Source: Myxococcales bacterium | Lineage (GTDB): Bacteria; Myxococcota_A; UBA9160; SMWR01 | Direction: 5' to 3' | DNA: 45,092 nt | NCBI GenBank assembly: GCA_013215605.1 | Contig: JABSQW010000133.1 | Location: 1 to 45,092 of the forward strand | Shown here: one piece after another, positions 44,642-45,092 of the stretch | How positions within the stretch are numbered: position 1 is the first letter of the stretch | How the letters are laid out: every line of letters begins with the position of its first letter | Notes under the pieces: model-generated | Databases searched by the model: none | Seen by the model: only the letters and a program-made list of their open reading frames with translations | What the model was told of the DNA's origin: nothing | Made by a program: the position numbers and the translations under genes

Positions 44642-45092
44642 TCAACCCTTCCGGAAGGCCTCGAGGAGCTCGGCGGCGGCGGCCGACGGCGCGGTCTCGA
44701 AGCGCTCGACCGCCGCGACGATGTCGTCGACCCGCGTGGCAACGCTCGGATGCGTGCGGAATTCGCGCTGGAGGCCCTCTTCCACGAGGCTCCAGAGCCA
44801 ATCGCGCGCCTGCTCGCGGCGCCGCCGGTCGAGCTCCCCCGTCTCGAAGAGCGCAGCGCGGTGGTCCTGGATGGTCTGCCAGACCTCGTCGATCCCGCGA
44901 TGCTGGAGCGCGCTCACCTCGAGCACCGGGGCCTTCCACGCCGTCGAGGGGGCGCGCAGGAGGCCGAGCGCGCTGACGTGGCTGGCCTTCGTGCGCCGGG
45001 CAGCCGCTTCCTGGTCGCCGTCGGCCTTGTTGACGACGAGGCCGTCGGCGAGCTCCAGCACGCCCTTCTTGATGCCCTGGAGGTCGTCGCCC
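44642..45092 (-). CDS. meaB: 3' part of MeaB/ArgK-type G3E GTPase (runs off window)
   Basis: The minus-strand frame enters at the window edge reading GDDLQGIKKGVLELADGLVVNKADGD, the base-recognition region (NKAD) of the MeaB chaperone GTPase. It then shows the variable Arg-rich helices and a C-terminal dimerisation arm (EEGLQREFRTHPSVATRVDDI). About 150 residues are present, and the N-terminal P-loop part lies outside. MeaB protects and reloads cobalamin-dependent methylmalonyl-CoA mutase or its relatives. A methylmalonyl-CoA mutase gene may lie just outside the window. Confidence 0.88.
   Translation of the reverse strand, partial: GDDLQGIKKGVLELADGLVVNKADGDQEAAARRTKASHVSALGLLRAPSTAWKAPVLEVSALQHRGIDEVWQTIQDHRAALFETGELDRRRREQARDWLWSLVEEGLQREFRTHPSVATRVDDIVAAVERFETAPSAAAAELLEAFRKG

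Overview
This window is about 45 kb of GC-rich, densely coding chromosomal DNA. It looks like a free-living, deltaproteobacterial-type Gram-negative (Myxococcota / Desulfobacterota-like). The evidence is the conserved run thrS-infC-rpmI-rplT-pheS-pheT-ihfA-merR, a MglA-type Ras-like GTPase, DUF4388 (PATAN)-type signalling proteins, a MeaB end, lipoproteins and a periplasmic murein hydrolase, and tRNA genes with encoded CCA. This lineage call is inferred from gene content. I see no phage, insertion sequence, CRISPR array or plasmid functions.

Layout. Positions 1-4.6 kb hold the tail of an unknown gene, a PQQ dehydrogenase fused to cytochrome c, a polytopic GT-C-like membrane protein and a LysM/M23 murein hydrolase. 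From 4.7 to 14.5 kb lie an M20 amidohydrolase, two nucleotide-sugar enzymes (UDP-glucuronate decarboxylase and UDP-glucose 4-epimerase), and three large membrane proteins sharing a GT-C-like N-terminal pattern, two of them with C-terminal TPRs. This is probably a surface-glycan or protein-glycosylation neighbourhood. A tRNA-Pro(GGG) follows, then an ExeA/GspA-like membrane ATPase.

From 16.9 to 24.5 kb, all on the minus strand, is the translation operon tRNA-Val(GAC) - thrS - infC - rpmI - rplT - pheS - pheT - ihfA - merR. The infC gene appears to start with AUC, seven bases after a Shine-Dalgarno that overlaps the thrS stop. From 24.6 to 32.2 kb is a tightly packed guaB-guaA-dnaE-secreted protein cluster with a clear sigma70-type guaB promoter.

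From 32.4 to 36.2 kb, three overlapping genes form a signalling module: receiver-GAF-degenerate GGDEF, degenerate receiver-DUF4388-degenerate GTPase, and a cyclic-nucleotide-binding-like protein. Then come a crotonase-family protein, a small EthD-like protein and miaB.

Between miaB and a VWA gene is a 650-bp intergenic region. It carries a near-consensus promoter, a structured ~169-nt stretch with a C-rich single-stranded segment, and a perfect intrinsic terminator. This is a candidate small RNA that fits no family I recognise, and it is the most striking non-coding signal in the window. The window ends with VWA, MoxR-type ATPase, ribBA, an MglA-like GTPase and the 3' end of meaB.
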